NCBI GenBank assembly: GCA_009773395.1
Contig: WRPI01000001.1
Span: 186,001-250,000, forward strand
DNA from: Hyphomonadaceae bacterium
Lineage (GTDB): Bacteria; Pseudomonadota; Alphaproteobacteria; Caulobacterales; Aquidulcibacteraceae
Reading direction: 5' to 3'
DNA: 64,000 bases
The notes below the pieces were generated by a model. That model did not search any database. It saw nothing but the letters and a program-made list of their open reading frames with translations, and was not told the origin of the DNA. Numbering within the stretch: the first letter of the stretch is position 1; each line of letters opens with the position of its first letter. Positions 28,834 to 37,925 of the stretch are shown here, one piece after another. A program made the translations under genes and the position numbers.

Positions 28834-29925
28834 TTGCGAATTATGATTGTTACAGACGCGTGGGAGCCGCAAGTAAACGGCGTGGTGCGCACAATTAGCC
28901 GTACTGTCGCCGAGCTTCGCTCAATGGGCCATAAAGTCGAAATGGTGACGCCTGCTGATGGTTATTACACCGTGCCATTGCCAACTTATTCAGAAATCAA
29001 ACTGGCAATTGGTGCGCGTGCCGACATTGAATATCGCATTGAAACATTTGCGCCTGACGCTGTGCATATCGCAACTGAGGGATCTTTGGGATTAACTGCA
29101 CGCGGAATCTGCATTGAAAACAAGTTCCCGTTTTCGACTTCTTATCATACCCAATATCCCGAATATATTTCGGCGAGATTTCCAATCCCAGAAGCTTGGG
29201 GTTATGCTTATGTGCGCTGGTTTCATGAAATATCGGGGCGCGTCATGGTCGCCACCGAAAGCATGAGGCAGACACTTGAGGAAAGAGGCTTCAAAAATCT
29301 TGCGATTTGGTCACGCGGTGTTGATACTATTGAGTTTAATCCTGATTTACGCGCCGAAAATCGTGGGCCATTTGAAAGATTGCCGTCCCCAATTCTTGCA
29401 TATGTTGGCAGGGTTTCAGTTGAGAAAAATGTCGAAGCCTTTCTGAAGTTGAAAACCAAAGGCACAAAAGTTGTTATTGGTGACGGGCCCGCAAGAATTG
29501 AATTGGAAAACAAATATAAAACGGCAAAATTTCTTGGTGCAAAATTTGGCAAAGAATTGGCAACTTGTTATGCCAATGCCGATGTTTTTGTATTTCCAAG
29601 CATGACTGACACATTTGGGCTTGTAATTTTGGAGGCGATGGCAACTGGCACACCGGTTGCGGCTTTTAACGCACCAGGGCCAAAGGACATCATTCCAGGG
29701 TCAAATGCAGGTGTTATTGGCGATGATTTGGCCGATAATATCGAGAAATGCCTTGAGCTTGATCGGCAAATTGTTCGTGAATATGCATTGAAATTTTCAT
29801 GGCGTTCATGTGCCGAACAGTTCCTACATAATCTTGACCCATTGCCAGCCATGGGGCGAACCAAAATCTGGCGCCGAGTGCGAAATGCTTTGTCCTTAAA
29901 GCGCAAGCGGCGAATTTTGGATTAA
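28834..29925 (+). CDS. Glycosyltransferase family 4, GDP-mannose-dependent mannosyltransferase-like
   Basis: 363 aa GT-B glycosyltransferase. The N terminus RIMIVTDAWEPQVNGVVRT is the signature of the MgtA/PimB-like group, many of which glycosylate lipids such as diacylglycerol. The C-terminal nucleotide-sugar site is FPSMTDTFGLVILEA, with the EX7E first Glu replaced by Asp. The start is a TTG at 28834 with GGAGAG nine bases upstream; the longer open frame from 28759 lacks a ribosome site. It diverges from putA and is followed by repeat B and a terminator. Confidence 0.88.
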   Translation: MRIMIVTDAWEPQVNGVVRTISRTVAELRSMGHKVEMVTPADGYYTVPLPTYSEIKLAIGARADIEYRIETFAPDAVHIATEGSLGLTARGICIENKFPFSTSYHTQYPEYISARFPIPEAWGYAYVRWFHEISGRVMVATESMRQTLEERGFKNLAIWSRGVDTIEFNPDLRAENRGPFERLPSPILAYVGRVSVEKNVEAFLKLKTKGTKVVIGDGPARIELENKYKTAKFLGAKFGKELATCYANADVFVFPSMTDTFGLVILEAMATGTPVAAFNAPGPKDIIPGSNAGVIGDDLADNIEKCLELDRQIVREYALKFSWRSCAEQFLHNLDPLPAMGRTKIWRRVRNALSLKRKRRILD

Positions 29926-29930
29926 AATTG

Positions 29931-30042
29931 CTAGAGCGCAATCCATTCAAGTGGAATCGCTTGACTGGATAAATTGCGCGACCAAGAAAGGAATCTAGCG
30001 CGGTTTTCAAGTTCCACTTGAAAAGCCACCGCGCTAGAGCGC
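29931..30042. repeat. Modular double-hairpin repeat B, copy 1
   Basis: 112 bp element bounded by CTAGAGCG and GCTAGAGCGC. Read on the minus strand it is hairpin 1 (30036-29995; stem CTAGCGCGG and TTTTCAAGT arms), a linker ATTCCTTTCTTGGTCGCGCA, then hairpin 2 (29979-29936; GCGCAA and TCCA-TCAAG arms). The linker and outer GCGCTCTAG are shared with copies at 48358-48460 and 63260-63352, while the hairpin sequences differ. Confidence 0.8.
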
Positions 30043-30062
30043 CCTATGTCCAAACAAAAAAA

Positions 30063-30087
30063 GCCCGCTGCAACAGCGGGCTTTTTC
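30063..30087. terminator. Bidirectional Rho-independent terminator
   Basis: Perfect 8-bp stem GCCCGCTG/CAGCGGGC with a 3-nt loop, flanked by A-run on the left and T-run on the right, so it can end both the glycosyltransferase transcript from the left and the pstS transcript from the right. Confidence 0.93.
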
Positions 30088-30104
30088 ATTTCCGGGGGAG
30101 GAAC

Positions 30105-31154
30105 CTAACTTCTTGGCGCGCTCATTGGTGAAAGGGCTTCAACCACACCAGCTTGACGAGCACGTTCTGCGGCTGGCAATGGCACCATTCCACGGCCGCG
30201 AAGATAGCCACGAGCACCTGCTGCGCCTTCTGACATGAACTCGGTTGCGAATTCTTTAATGCCAGGAACTACGCCAATATTTTGCTTCTTAATGTAGAAA
30301 TATAATGAACGCGAAATTGGATAGCTGCTGTCCGAAATTGAAGCAAATGTCGGCTGGCGGCCATTGATAGTTGCGGCTTGAACCCGATCCATATTTTCTT
30401 CAAAGAATGAGAAACCAAATATACCAAGTTGATTTGGATTGCGTGCCAAAGTTTGAACAATCAAATTGTCATTTTCGCCAGCATCTTTCCAAGCGCCATC
30501 TTCGCGGATTGAAGTCGCTAAGCGCTTAAATTGGGCTTCGTTGTTTGAGCGAAGATTATCCATTTGCGCAAAACTGCGAGCACCGACTTCCATCACCAAT
30601 TCGGCAAAAGCATCGCGTGTTCCCGAAGTTGGCGGTGGGCCCATTACGTCGATAGGCAGATTTGGAAGGCTTGGGTCAATTTGGTTCCAAGTTCTGAATG
30701 GGTTTGGAATCATACGTCCGCGCTGAGGGATTTGTTTAGCCAAAGCCATATAAAGCTGCATACGCGTCAAGTTGAAATCTGGGCCATTTTTCGAGTTTGA
30801 AACCACAATGCCGTCGTAACCGATTTTAACTTCAACAATTTCGCGGACGCCATTGCGTGCACAAGATTGGTATTCAGACAATTTCATTTTGCGTGATGCA
30901 TTGGTAATGTCTGGATGGCTTACGCCAACACCGCGACAGAAAACCGACATACCGCCGCCAGTGCCCGTTGATTCAACTTTTGGCGTTGGAAATTGGCCGC
31001 GTGAACCAAATTGCTCAGCAACTGCCGAAGAAAATGGAAATACGGTTGATGAGCCAACAATTGAGATTTTGTCACGACCAGCGGCAGCAGCCACAAGCCC
31101 CAACATACTGACAACAACAAAGCCAATTGTCGCTAATTTGAATGATTTTTTCAT
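30105..31154 (-). CDS. pstS: Phosphate ABC transporter substrate-binding protein PstS
   Basis: 349 aa periplasmic phosphate-binding protein. A signal peptide (about residues 1-24) precedes ISIVGSSTVFPFSSAVAEQF and ESTGTGGGMSVFCRG, which supply phosphate-binding loop residues, and later PPPTSGTRDAFAELV. No pstC, pstA or pstB follows, so the transport partners lie elsewhere. It lies 81 nt after the phosphate-selective-type porin and is probably in the same transcript. Confidence 0.93.
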   Translation of the reverse strand: MKKSFKLATIGFVVVSMLGLVAAAAGRDKISIVGSSTVFPFSSAVAEQFGSRGQFPTPKVESTGTGGGMSVFCRGVGVSHPDITNASRKMKLSEYQSCARNGVREIVEVKIGYDGIVVSNSKNGPDFNLTRMQLYMALAKQIPQRGRMIPNPFRTWNQIDPSLPNLPIDVMGPPPTSGTRDAFAELVMEVGARSFAQMDNLRSNNEAQFKRLATSIREDGAWKDAGENDNLIVQTLARNPNQLGIFGFSFFEENMDRVQAATINGRQPTFASISDSSYPISRSLYFYIKKQNIGVVPGIKEFATEFMSEGAAGARGYLRGRGMVPLPAAERARQAGVVEALSPMSAPRS

Positions 31155-31187
31155 TTAATCGTTCCTTTTGATTAAGCAATTCTGCGA

Positions 31188-31210
31188 CAATGGGCTTTAA
31201 CGGCCCATTG
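31188..31210 (-). other. Hairpin between porin and pstS
   Basis: Perfect 8-bp inverted repeat CAATGGGC/GCCCATTG with a short loop, extended outward by GCGAC/GTCGC-type pairs. There is no following T-run, so it looks more like an mRNA stability or processing element between co-transcribed genes than a terminator; that is inference. Confidence 0.55.
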
Positions 31211-31235
31211 CGACAGTTTTGTGAACTACGCTTCT

Positions 31236-32513
31236 TTAGAAGCTAAATTGGGTGCGAATGGTAAAGGTTTGCGCGTCGCCATTACCAGTAATCTGGGTAG
31301 CGGCCGCCGAATCAATACCTTGGGTGTCTTTGAAATCAGTATAGCCGTAAGTTGCACGGAAAATAACAAAATCAGTTGGCTGCCACAACACGCCTATTGA
31401 ATAAGCGTCGGCTGAACCGCCAGCAGTGCGCCAAGCCGATGTTGTCGCCGCCGCTTTACCCAATGTGCCGTCTGACAAATCCAAGGTGTCATAACGACCG
31501 ACAATTGCCCAAGCGCCATAACCACCTTCTTGAAGTGGTGAATTTGGTTTCACACCTGAAATAGTGCCAGAATTTGCACTATAGCCACGAGTTTCGCCAG
31601 TTAGGAAATATGAAAGCTCAATATAGCCACCGCTGAAAGTCAAATCTTCAACCAAAGTTTTAGCTTCAAGAATTTGATATTCCGCAACTGCAGTGAATGA
31701 GCCTTTTGAGAACAAGCCTTCAATGCCATAAGTTGTGTCTTTTTGACCAATTGAGCCTGTGCTCAAGAAAGACGAACCATAATTGGTTTGCACTGGACGT
31801 GATGAATATGAAAACGCGCCACTTTGATTGCGATCGCGATATCTTACGCTTGCACCAACATGCGCAATATTGCCGCGAGCCGCTGAAAATGCGTATGAGC
31901 CGCGCAATTCACCAATTCTTGCTTCGGTGGTGTTATTGGATTCGTTATTATTGATGCTGTCGCCATAAAAGCCGCCAGTGATTTGCCAGTTGTCCGAATA
32001 TTTGCGAACATTGACACCCATGTGACGCGAAGCACGACCGAAAGTGTTGGTTACAAGCGCGCGCTCGTTAGTTAAATGAACGGTTGAAGATGTGAAACCA
32101 TCAAGAGTGGTGTTAACATAATTATTACCAATCCAGACCGACATGCCATTTGGTGCATATTCAAGGTATATGTCTTCCCAAGTAGCTTGTGAGCCCAAGA
32201 AAGTTGCTTCCGCGCGGAATTTGAAAACTTCGTTGAATTTGCCATCAACACCCAAACGTGCGCGGCGTGTGCCGAAGCCTGATGAGCTTGCATCACGAGT
32301 AGTGCCGCCGAAATCTGCATCAATTGAATATGCATCAGCCATAAGGCGGCCACGCAATTTGAACTGGAATTGACCGTCATCGGTAGTCCAGCGCGGCGAA
32401 CCAGTTGACCAATCAACTGCTGTATTTACTGTGTTTTGCGCTTGCGCAGAACTTGCTGCACAACTTAGCGCGAGGACGGATGCGGCCAAAGCGGCTTTAA
32501 ATTTGAATTTCAT
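31236..32513 (-). CDS. Porin, OprP/OprO phosphate-selective family
   Basis: 425 aa outer membrane beta-barrel. Signal peptide MKFKFKAALAAS... ends near SSAQA (residue about 25). The mature start DWSTGSPRWTTDDGQFQFKLRGRL and following alternating beta strands fit the phosphate-selective porin O/P family, and the protein ends in Phe (TIRTQFSF) as required for BAM insertion. The ATG at 32513 follows GGGGA. Located just before pstS and after a putative Pho box, which supports a phosphate role, though members of this family also pass other anions. Confidence 0.9.
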   Translation of the reverse strand: MKFKFKAALAASVLALSCAASSAQAQNTVNTAVDWSTGSPRWTTDDGQFQFKLRGRLMADAYSIDADFGGTTRDASSSGFGTRRARLGVDGKFNEVFKFRAEATFLGSQATWEDIYLEYAPNGMSVWIGNNYVNTTLDGFTSSTVHLTNERALVTNTFGRASRHMGVNVRKYSDNWQITGGFYGDSINNNESNNTTEARIGELRGSYAFSAARGNIAHVGASVRYRDRNQSGAFSYSSRPVQTNYGSSFLSTGSIGQKDTTYGIEGLFSKGSFTAVAEYQILEAKTLVEDLTFSGGYIELSYFLTGETRGYSANSGTISGVKPNSPLQEGGYGAWAIVGRYDTLDLSDGTLGKAAATTSAWRTAGGSADAYSIGVLWQPTDFVIFRATYGYTDFKDTQGIDSAAATQITGNGDAQTFTIRTQFSF

Positions 32514-32599
32514 ATTTTTCCCCATTATAGATTGCGCAGCATACTGATTATCAGTGAGTTGGTGCGTTCAATCCTTAACAGGTCGTATAGAAGCCGATT

Positions 32600-32628
32600 G
32601 TGACAATTATTGTGATTTAATATGACAC
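32600..32628 (-). promoter_or_regulatory. Putative Pho box upstream of porin-pstS
   Basis: On the minus strand GTGTCAT (32628-32622) and TTGTCAC (32606-32600) are spaced 22 bp apart, two 11-bp PhoB turns, with a poorly conserved unit between. The known PhoB consensus is tandem CTGTCAT units every 11 bp. It lies about 87-115 bp before the porin ATG. Supported mainly by context. Confidence 0.45.
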
Positions 32629-32730
32629 AAATAAAAAAATCCTGTGTCAGTTTTGTGATAGTTTCCTTCGTAAAAACCCAAAGACCACGTTAAAATGATA
32701 ACAGGATCTAAACCGTCACAAAACTCAAGC

Positions 32731-32886
32731 GCTATGGGACCTATGCGAAAGTGATAAATATGGTGTCATCCCCGAATTTTCGTAGAAAATGTCGGGGATC
32801 TCAATGTAATAAATACGAGATCCCCGACAAAATCTACGATTTTTCGGGGATGACAATGTTAGTTATAGCTTTCGCAGAGACCTAGC
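32731..32886. repeat. Long nested palindrome (repeat D)
   Basis: Two 38-bp arms (32765-32802 and 32817-32854), beginning GTCATCCCCGAA and ending CGGGGATGAC, are complementary at about 32 positions and surround a 14-nt loop; each arm contains its own small hairpin. A less perfect outer pair (CTATGCGAAAG and CTTTCGCAGAG) extends it. It fills much of the 398 bp gap between phnE and the porin gene; the remainder holds the porin promoter region. It may fold into a terminator for neither neighbour and looks like a mobile palindromic repeat. Confidence 0.85.
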
Positions 32887-32911
32887 TTTGGGGAATATAA
32901 AAAGTGTGAAA

Positions 32912-33718
32912 TTACACCAATCTTGATCGCATCACTTGTGACAAAAGGTCAATTAAACTGACGGCGATTGCAATTACGATAACAATTGCCGAAGTTTCTT
33001 CATATTTGAAAGCATTGATACTTTCGAACAAATTCTGTCCGATGCCGCCTGCCCCGATTAAACCCAAAACTGTTGCCGAGCGCGCATTTGATTCGAAGCG
33101 ATAGAGGGCAAAGCTGGTCCATAGTGGTGCAACTTGGGGCAAGACACCCCATTTAATCTCGTGAAGTTTCGCGGCGCCAGTTGCCCGCACGCCTTCAACT
33201 GGGCGGCTGTCGGTTGCCTCTACTGCCTCCGAAAATAACTTCCCCAAAACCCCTGCTGTGTTGAATGCAAGCGCCAACACCCCTGCCAATGGGCCCAAAC
33301 CAACTGCGACCAAAAATATTGTCCCCATTACCAATGAGTCAATTGAGCGCAAAATATCCATAACCCGGCGCATGGGTAAAACTAACCAAGCCGGTGACAC
33401 GTTTGATGCGCAAGCAAAACCCAAAGGAATTGCCAAAATCACCGCAAAAAAAGTGCCCCATAGTGCAATTTGCACGGTTAACCACATAGCTTTGGCATAG
33501 GCTTGCCAATCATCAAAATTGGGGCGCAAAAACTCAGCTGAAAACGTCTGCATATTTTCCGAGTTTTGGAACAATAATGGCAGTTTGTATAATTCGACCG
33601 GGACAAAACTTATGGTCAATAATAGTGCAACACCGCCCCACACCATGAGATCAAATAGCTTGTCGGATACGGAGCGTGTGGGTGGCGTAAGATCGATAGT
33701 GGTTGCGGCCTCGGTCAT
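32912..33718 (-). CDS. phnE: Phosphonate ABC transporter permease PhnE
   Basis: 268 aa inner membrane permease with about six TM helices. The cytoplasmic coupling region EAVEATDSRPVEGVRATGAAKLHEIKWGVLPQ contains the EAA loop, and GLIGAGGIGQNLFESI is typical of PhnE. It is coupled to the PhnC-PhnD fusion gene by a TAATG one-base overlap. Together they would make a complete importer for phosphonate or phosphite. No C-P lyase, phosphonatase or phosphite dehydrogenase gene is in the window. Confidence 0.93.
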   Translation of the reverse strand: MTEAATTIDLTPPTRSVSDKLFDLMVWGGVALLLTISFVPVELYKLPLLFQNSENMQTFSAEFLRPNFDDWQAYAKAMWLTVQIALWGTFFAVILAIPLGFACASNVSPAWLVLPMRRVMDILRSIDSLVMGTIFLVAVGLGPLAGVLALAFNTAGVLGKLFSEAVEATDSRPVEGVRATGAAKLHEIKWGVLPQVAPLWTSFALYRFESNARSATVLGLIGAGGIGQNLFESINAFKYEETSAIVIVIAIAVSLIDLLSQVMRSRLV

Positions 33719-35634
33719 TATTTATTACCCTTATTGCTTGGGTTAGTCAGTTTCAAAGCTGATTGCGCGCTACTTGCGCTCTCTGGGTCGGTTGGAGTGC
33801 TGGGCAAAAGCGGCGGTGCGTGTAGGGTTTGCGCTTCAGCCTTCAATGCCTCAATTGCATGACTAGCAGCGGCGATTCTCGCGACGTCGCCAGAATTTCT
33901 TGCATTTATCAAGGCTTCGGTTGCTTCCATTTCACGGACAATCATCAAATGCGAATTATTGGCGGGCTGGAACATGCCAAACGAAAGCCCGCGCAAAATA
34001 TCACGTTCACGTGTTTGTTGGGCGGCATCACCTTGGCGGCCATAATTCAAAAAGAACTTGCGGATTTTTTCTTTTTTATCGGCCGATAAATCTTTGCGCC
34101 AAATAATTGGATCTTCGGGTATTGTTGGTGATGTCCAAATAATCCTTACTTTCGCAATTTGCGCTGGATCATCTTTGCCCAACACTTGAAGGCTGGTGGT
34201 ATTATTGGTGGCAACCGGCAAAAGACCAGCAGCGACCGCGCGGAAATTGGCTTCGTGTGAAGCCGATCTAACCGTCCTAAAACACTCGTTGGGGCGGATA
34301 TTGCGCGGTGCAAACAAATAAACCATTGGTACAAGCGTGCCAGAAGTTGAGGCAGAATCGCCCATGCCAAAATCCATAATTTTGCCGCATCTTAAAACAT
34401 CATCGAGCGTAACCGTGGAATCAGATTTGGCGATGAGGATTGATTGATACCCGTCCACCCCTGATGGATCTGAGGAGCGTAAAAAGACTTCGGCCTTCCC
34501 TGACCTTACAGCTTCAAGCCCAGATTTATTGGAAAACCAACCGACTTGGGTCTGCCCATAGGCCATCGCTTGCACCAACCCAGCATAATTGCTTTGAAAA
34601 TATGGCCGAATCGAAAGCCCAGTTTGTTTGCGCATATCTTCAATGAAAGCAGTCCATCTATCTTGCGCATTTTGAGAATTTTCAGTTGAGAGAATTGAGA
34701 AATTGATGTCAGCAGTTTTGACTTGCATTTGGCTATAAAGTGAATACGAGGCCGCCAAAACCAAGCCCGCAGCCAAGCCCCATTGCGCGATTGTCACAAA
34801 TATATTTCCGCCTTGCTTTTTGGCCAATGGCGGCGGCGTTTCTTCCAGTGGTGCCGCGCCGCCGGTTTCTTCATCATATTCGGCACCGTAAATTTCAATA
34901 AGCCTGTCACGGTTGAGGCCCTCTTTGGGCCCATCATAAACAATTTTGCCGGCTTTTAGGGCAACAATCCTGTCACAAAATTTGGTGGCAAAATCGATTT
35001 GATGCAGACATACAACAACGGTTACGCCATCATTTTTGTTCAAATCATCAAGCAATTCCATGACTTTGCGCGCCGACACTGGGTCAAGCGATGCCACGGG
35101 TTCATCAAGGAAAATTGCTGCCGCGCCTTGCACCAATGCCCGCGCAATTGCGCCGCGTTGTTGTTGCCCGCCTGACAATAGGTTGGAGCGTTGCGCCGCA
35201 TATTCGGCAACCCCAACCCGCGCCAAAGCTTTCATGCCTACGTCTTGATCCGCCTTGGGCCAGCTTCCCAAAAAACCTTTTAGGAATGGCAAGCGCCCCA
35301 AAGCACCAAGCATTATGTTTTCAAATAGGCTTAAGCGACCAACCAGATTAAATTGTTGAAAAACAAAGCCAACTTTGGAACGCGCTTCACGAACCGTGTC
35401 CGCCAATTCGCCATTTTTTTGGACCGGTATTCCCATCAGGGAAACTTCGCCGCCATCCTTATCGCTTAGCACCAAGCCAGTCGCAATTCGCAAAAGGGTT
35501 GACTTGCCCGAGCCCGACGGCCCAATAAGCCCAACCATTTCGCCTTTTTTTACTTGCAGCGAAACATTGTCCAATGCGCGGCGTCTGCCATAAGTGCGCA
35601 CCAAATTCTTAGCGTTCAAAACCACTTCAGCCAT
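33718..35634 (-). CDS. PhnC-PhnD fusion: ABC ATPase joined to phosphonate-binding domain
   Basis: 638 aa. Residues 1-255 are a complete PhnC-type ATPase: Walker A GPSGSGKST (38-46), Q-loop Gln93, signature LSGGQ (153-157), Walker B AAIFLDEP (172-179), H-loop His211. A Pro/Glu linker leads to one hydrophobic helix (about 278-300, IAQWGLAAGLVLAASYSLY). Residues 305-600 are a PhnD-type substrate-binding domain (SILSTENSQNAQDRW, YAGLVQAMAYGQTQVGWF, GDSASTSGTLVPMVYLF). The helix would act as a signal anchor with ATPase inside and binding domain outside. Normally these are two proteins. The frame is open throughout with no slippery sequence or internal start, so I take it as a true fusion. A Pho-box-like site lies 88-105 bp upstream. 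Confidence 0.93.
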   Translation of the reverse strand: MAEVVLNAKNLVRTYGRRRALDNVSLQVKKGEMVGLIGPSGSGKSTLLRIATGLVLSDKDGGEVSLMGIPVQKNGELADTVREARSKVGFVFQQFNLVGRLSLFENIMLGALGRLPFLKGFLGSWPKADQDVGMKALARVGVAEYAAQRSNLLSGGQQQRGAIARALVQGAAAIFLDEPVASLDPVSARKVMELLDDLNKNDGVTVVVCLHQIDFATKFCDRIVALKAGKIVYDGPKEGLNRDRLIEIYGAEYDEETGGAAPLEETPPPLAKKQGGNIFVTIAQWGLAAGLVLAASYSLYSQMQVKTADINFSILSTENSQNAQDRWTAFIEDMRKQTGLSIRPYFQSNYAGLVQAMAYGQTQVGWFSNKSGLEAVRSGKAEVFLRSSDPSGVDGYQSILIAKSDSTVTLDDVLRCGKIMDFGMGDSASTSGTLVPMVYLFAPRNIRPNECFRTVRSASHEANFRAVAAGLLPVATNNTTSLQVLGKDDPAQIAKVRIIWTSPTIPEDPIIWRKDLSADKKEKIRKFFLNYGRQGDAAQQTRERDILRGLSFGMFQPANNSHLMIVREMEATEALINARNSGDVARIAAASHAIEALKAEAQTLHAPPLLPSTPTDPESASSAQSALKLTNPSNKGNK

Positions 35635-35721
35635 AAATTCCCCATACCTAAAATTTTGTATGCCCGTTTTTGAATTTATGGAATCGGGCCGCCTATCTTT
35701 AACCGCTTTTTACAAAGAGTC

Positions 35722-35739
35722 ACGACATGGATATGACAA
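35722..35739 (-). promoter_or_regulatory. Putative Pho box upstream of phnC-phnD
   Basis: On the minus strand TTGTCAT and ATGTCGT are exactly 11 bp apart (starts at 35739 and 35728), matching the known PhoB unit CTGTCAT at six and five of seven positions. It lies 88-105 bp before the fusion gene, in the divergent gap with rlmN. It could drive either gene, but a phosphate-starvation role fits only the transporter. Confidence 0.55.
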
Positions 35740-35788
35740 ATAATTAGCACCCTTACCAAAACCACATTTTAATGGTATTGGGTGCGCC

Positions 35789-36943
35789 ATGAATACCACA
35801 TTGCTTGATAAGACCCCCCAAACGCAAATAACGTCAAAGCCAACTTTGATTGGCCTATCTATGGACGAGCTAAAACCTTGCTTGGCGCAAATTGGTGTGC
35901 CTGATAACATGCTCCGCATGCGGAGTAAGCAATTATTCCATTGGATGTATCATTATGGCATTCAGGATTTTGACCTAATCACCGACATGGCCAAAGAATT
36001 ACGGCAAAAACTAAAGGAAAACTTCACGCTTGATCGAGCCGAAGTTATTGAACGTTTGGTATCTAAAGACGGCACGCGCAAATGGCTTATACGCACCGCA
36101 CCCGGGATTGAAATTGAAATCGTTTATATTCCTGATGTTGCACGTTCTGGCGCTTTATGCGTTTCATCCCAAGTTGGTTGCACGCTTAATTGTTCCTTTT
36201 GCCACACAGGAACCCAAAAACTGGTGCGCAATTTGACCAGCCAAGAAATTGTAATGCAATTGATGATTGCCCGTGATGATTTAAGTGAATGGCCGACGCC
36301 ATTTGAAGATAGGCAAATCACCAATATGGTTTTCATGGGCATGGGTGAGCCTTTATATAATTACGAAAACGTCGCCCGCGCAATTGAAGTAATTTCCGAT
36401 GGCGAAGGAATCGCGATTGGCCGCCGTCGCATTACAGTTTCAACTTCGGGCATCGTTCCCGAAATGGACGAATTGGGGCGCTTGGGGGTTATGCTTGCGG
36501 TATCGCTTCATGCCACCAATGATACACTTCGTGATGTTTTGGTGCCGATTAATAAGAAATATAATCTTGAAATGCTGTTTGACGCTATTCGCGCATATCC
36601 CGATTTATCCAATTCCAAACGGGTTACATTTGAATATGTGATGCTTAAAGGCGTTAATGACAGCATAAAAGAAGCCGAGATATTGATAAAGCTTTTGCGC
36701 GGCATTCCGTCCAAAGTGAATCTTATACCGTTTAACCCTTGGCCTGGGTCAAATTTTGTTTCAAGCAATCATGCAACTATTAAGGGATTTTCCGACCGGT
36801 TGTTTAATGCGGGAATATCGGCACCAATTCGTAGGCCAAGGGGCCGCGATATTTTGGCAGCTTGCGGGCAATTGCGCAGTGAGAGCGTGAAGAAGCGGGC
36901 GAGTGCGATAAGGGCGGAGCGCGAGGAAAGTCTAAATCCTTAA
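35789..36943 (+). CDS. rlmN: Dual-specificity RNA methyltransferase RlmN
   Basis: 384 aa radical-SAM enzyme methylating C2 of A2503 in 23S rRNA and A37 of some tRNAs. The 4Fe-4S motif is in [14 protein letters not shown] (C-x3-C-x2-C) and the methylated Cys is in the C-terminal ILAACGQL. Other family segments: [13 protein letters not shown] and [13 protein letters not shown]. It overlaps the unknown convergent gene by 4 nt. Confidence 0.97.
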   Translation: MNTTLLDKTPQTQITSKPTLIGLSMDELKPCLAQIGVPDNMLRMRSKQLFHWMYHYGIQDFDLITDMAKELRQKLKENFTLDRAEVIERLVSKDGTRKWLIRTAPGIEIEIVYIPDVARSGALCVSSQVGCTLNCSFCHTGTQKLVRNLTSQEIVMQLMIARDDLSEWPTPFEDRQITNMVFMGMGEPLYNYENVARAIEVISDGEGIAIGRRRITVSTSGIVPEMDELGRLGVMLAVSLHATNDTLRDVLVPINKKYNLEMLFDAIRAYPDLSNSKRVTFEYVMLKGVNDSIKEAEILIKLLRGIPSKVNLIPFNPWPGSNFVSSNHATIKGFSDRLFNAGISAPIRRPRGRDILAACGQLRSESVKKRASAIRAEREESLNP

Positions 36944-37851
36944 CGGTCACAGAATCGTGGTCTTTTGTATGCCTTTAGCCTTGAAATATTTGTGGGGCGT
37001 AAAAGACTCTCATCGGAAACAATTATGACTGAGCCTGTATCGATTGCCCTATTGTCGACAAAACCCGAGAACAAACGAATTGGCAATTTGAAAGCAAATT
37101 CGTCATTAAAATTACGGTGCAAATCGCCACTATCAAAAATTAAGCAAATTGTCCGATTTTTGCCAATCTTACCAATAATTTTCTGATGATGAGAAAAATC
37201 TATAACTTTGAATTTCTCGACCCTAGGTTTAGTAGAGAAATCTTTTAGGATAAACCGGTCATTGTTTCTTTTGGTATTTCCAAAAAGAAATCCGTCACGG
37301 TATTTTGTGATTGGGGCAATCGCGCCATATTCAATTATCTGCCCAAGGTATACAATCTTATCATTTTGATATTTGTACCAAAAATTATCCAAGTCCGCTA
37401 AATAAACTGAATTGTCATTGTCAACAATGATTTGGGCAATGAAGCCATTTTTTATATGTGGTTTGAACCTGACATATTTTTTTCGCGCCGCGCTATTGCT
37501 ATCTAGAAAATAAAGCCCTTGCCCATCGGTAACGATTACTTCGTCTCCCGCAACCGCAATATCGAGAATTTCATTATATCCGACCGACCAATTTTTGATC
37601 AATGATTTCCCATCATAGCTTATTTTCGAGATAAAATTATAGTTGCTCGGCTTAGTATATGTTTGGGAAACAAATATCGATTTTGCCTTTTCGGAATAGG
37701 CTATTTCTATTGAAACTTCTTTGAAGCCCATTTGCCAAATTGGTTCCGGGGTTCGATTGAGAAAAATTATAAAAGCAAGATAAATGACGAAGCCAAGGAA
37801 AATCAGAAGGTTTCCAATTGGTCTATTTCTTGGTGGCCTAATGTCATCCAT
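36940..37851 (-). CDS. Unknown single-pass membrane protein, propeller-like
   Basis: 303 aa. I do not recognise it. A cytoplasmic basic N terminus (PPRNRP) precedes one TM helix (about residues 12-31) and a Tyr/Asp/Asn-rich, beta-rich domain with repeating strands such as [20 protein letters not shown] and [16 protein letters not shown], which suggest a small beta-propeller. It looks more AT-rich than its neighbours and may have been acquired. It is convergent with rlmN and followed upstream by a terminator belonging to the acidic-protein gene. Confidence 0.8.
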   Translation of the reverse strand: MDDIRPPRNRPIGNLLIFLGFVIYLAFIIFLNRTPEPIWQMGFKEVSIEIAYSEKAKSIFVSQTYTKPSNYNFISKISYDGKSLIKNWSVGYNEILDIAVAGDEVIVTDGQGLYFLDSNSAARKKYVRFKPHIKNGFIAQIIVDNDNSVYLADLDNFWYKYQNDKIVYLGQIIEYGAIAPITKYRDGFLFGNTKRNNDRFILKDFSTKPRVEKFKVIDFSHHQKIIGKIGKNRTICLIFDSGDLHRNFNDEFAFKLPIRLFSGFVDNRAIDTGSVIIVSDESLLRPTNISRLKAYKRPRFCDR

Positions 37852-37893
37852 TAGGAATATTTGCTAAGAAAGGTTTAAGTGTCAATACTATAA

Positions 37894-37925
37894 AATAAGC
37901 CCGCCAATATTTCAGCGGGCTTATT
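37894..37925 (-). terminator. Rho-independent terminator
   Basis: 11-bp stem AATAAGCCCGC/GCGGGCTTATT with a 10-nt loop. On the minus strand it ends in a T-rich tail, so it probably ends the acidic-protein transcript, about 95 nt after that gene's stop. Confidence 0.85.

Noticed and set aside
33718-35634. Possible sequencing error merging separate phnC and phnD genes
   Set aside because: The join has a linker plus a hydrophobic helix in one frame, no leftover stop or start, and PhnD has no separate signal peptide. A read check would settle it, but fusion is the simpler reading.
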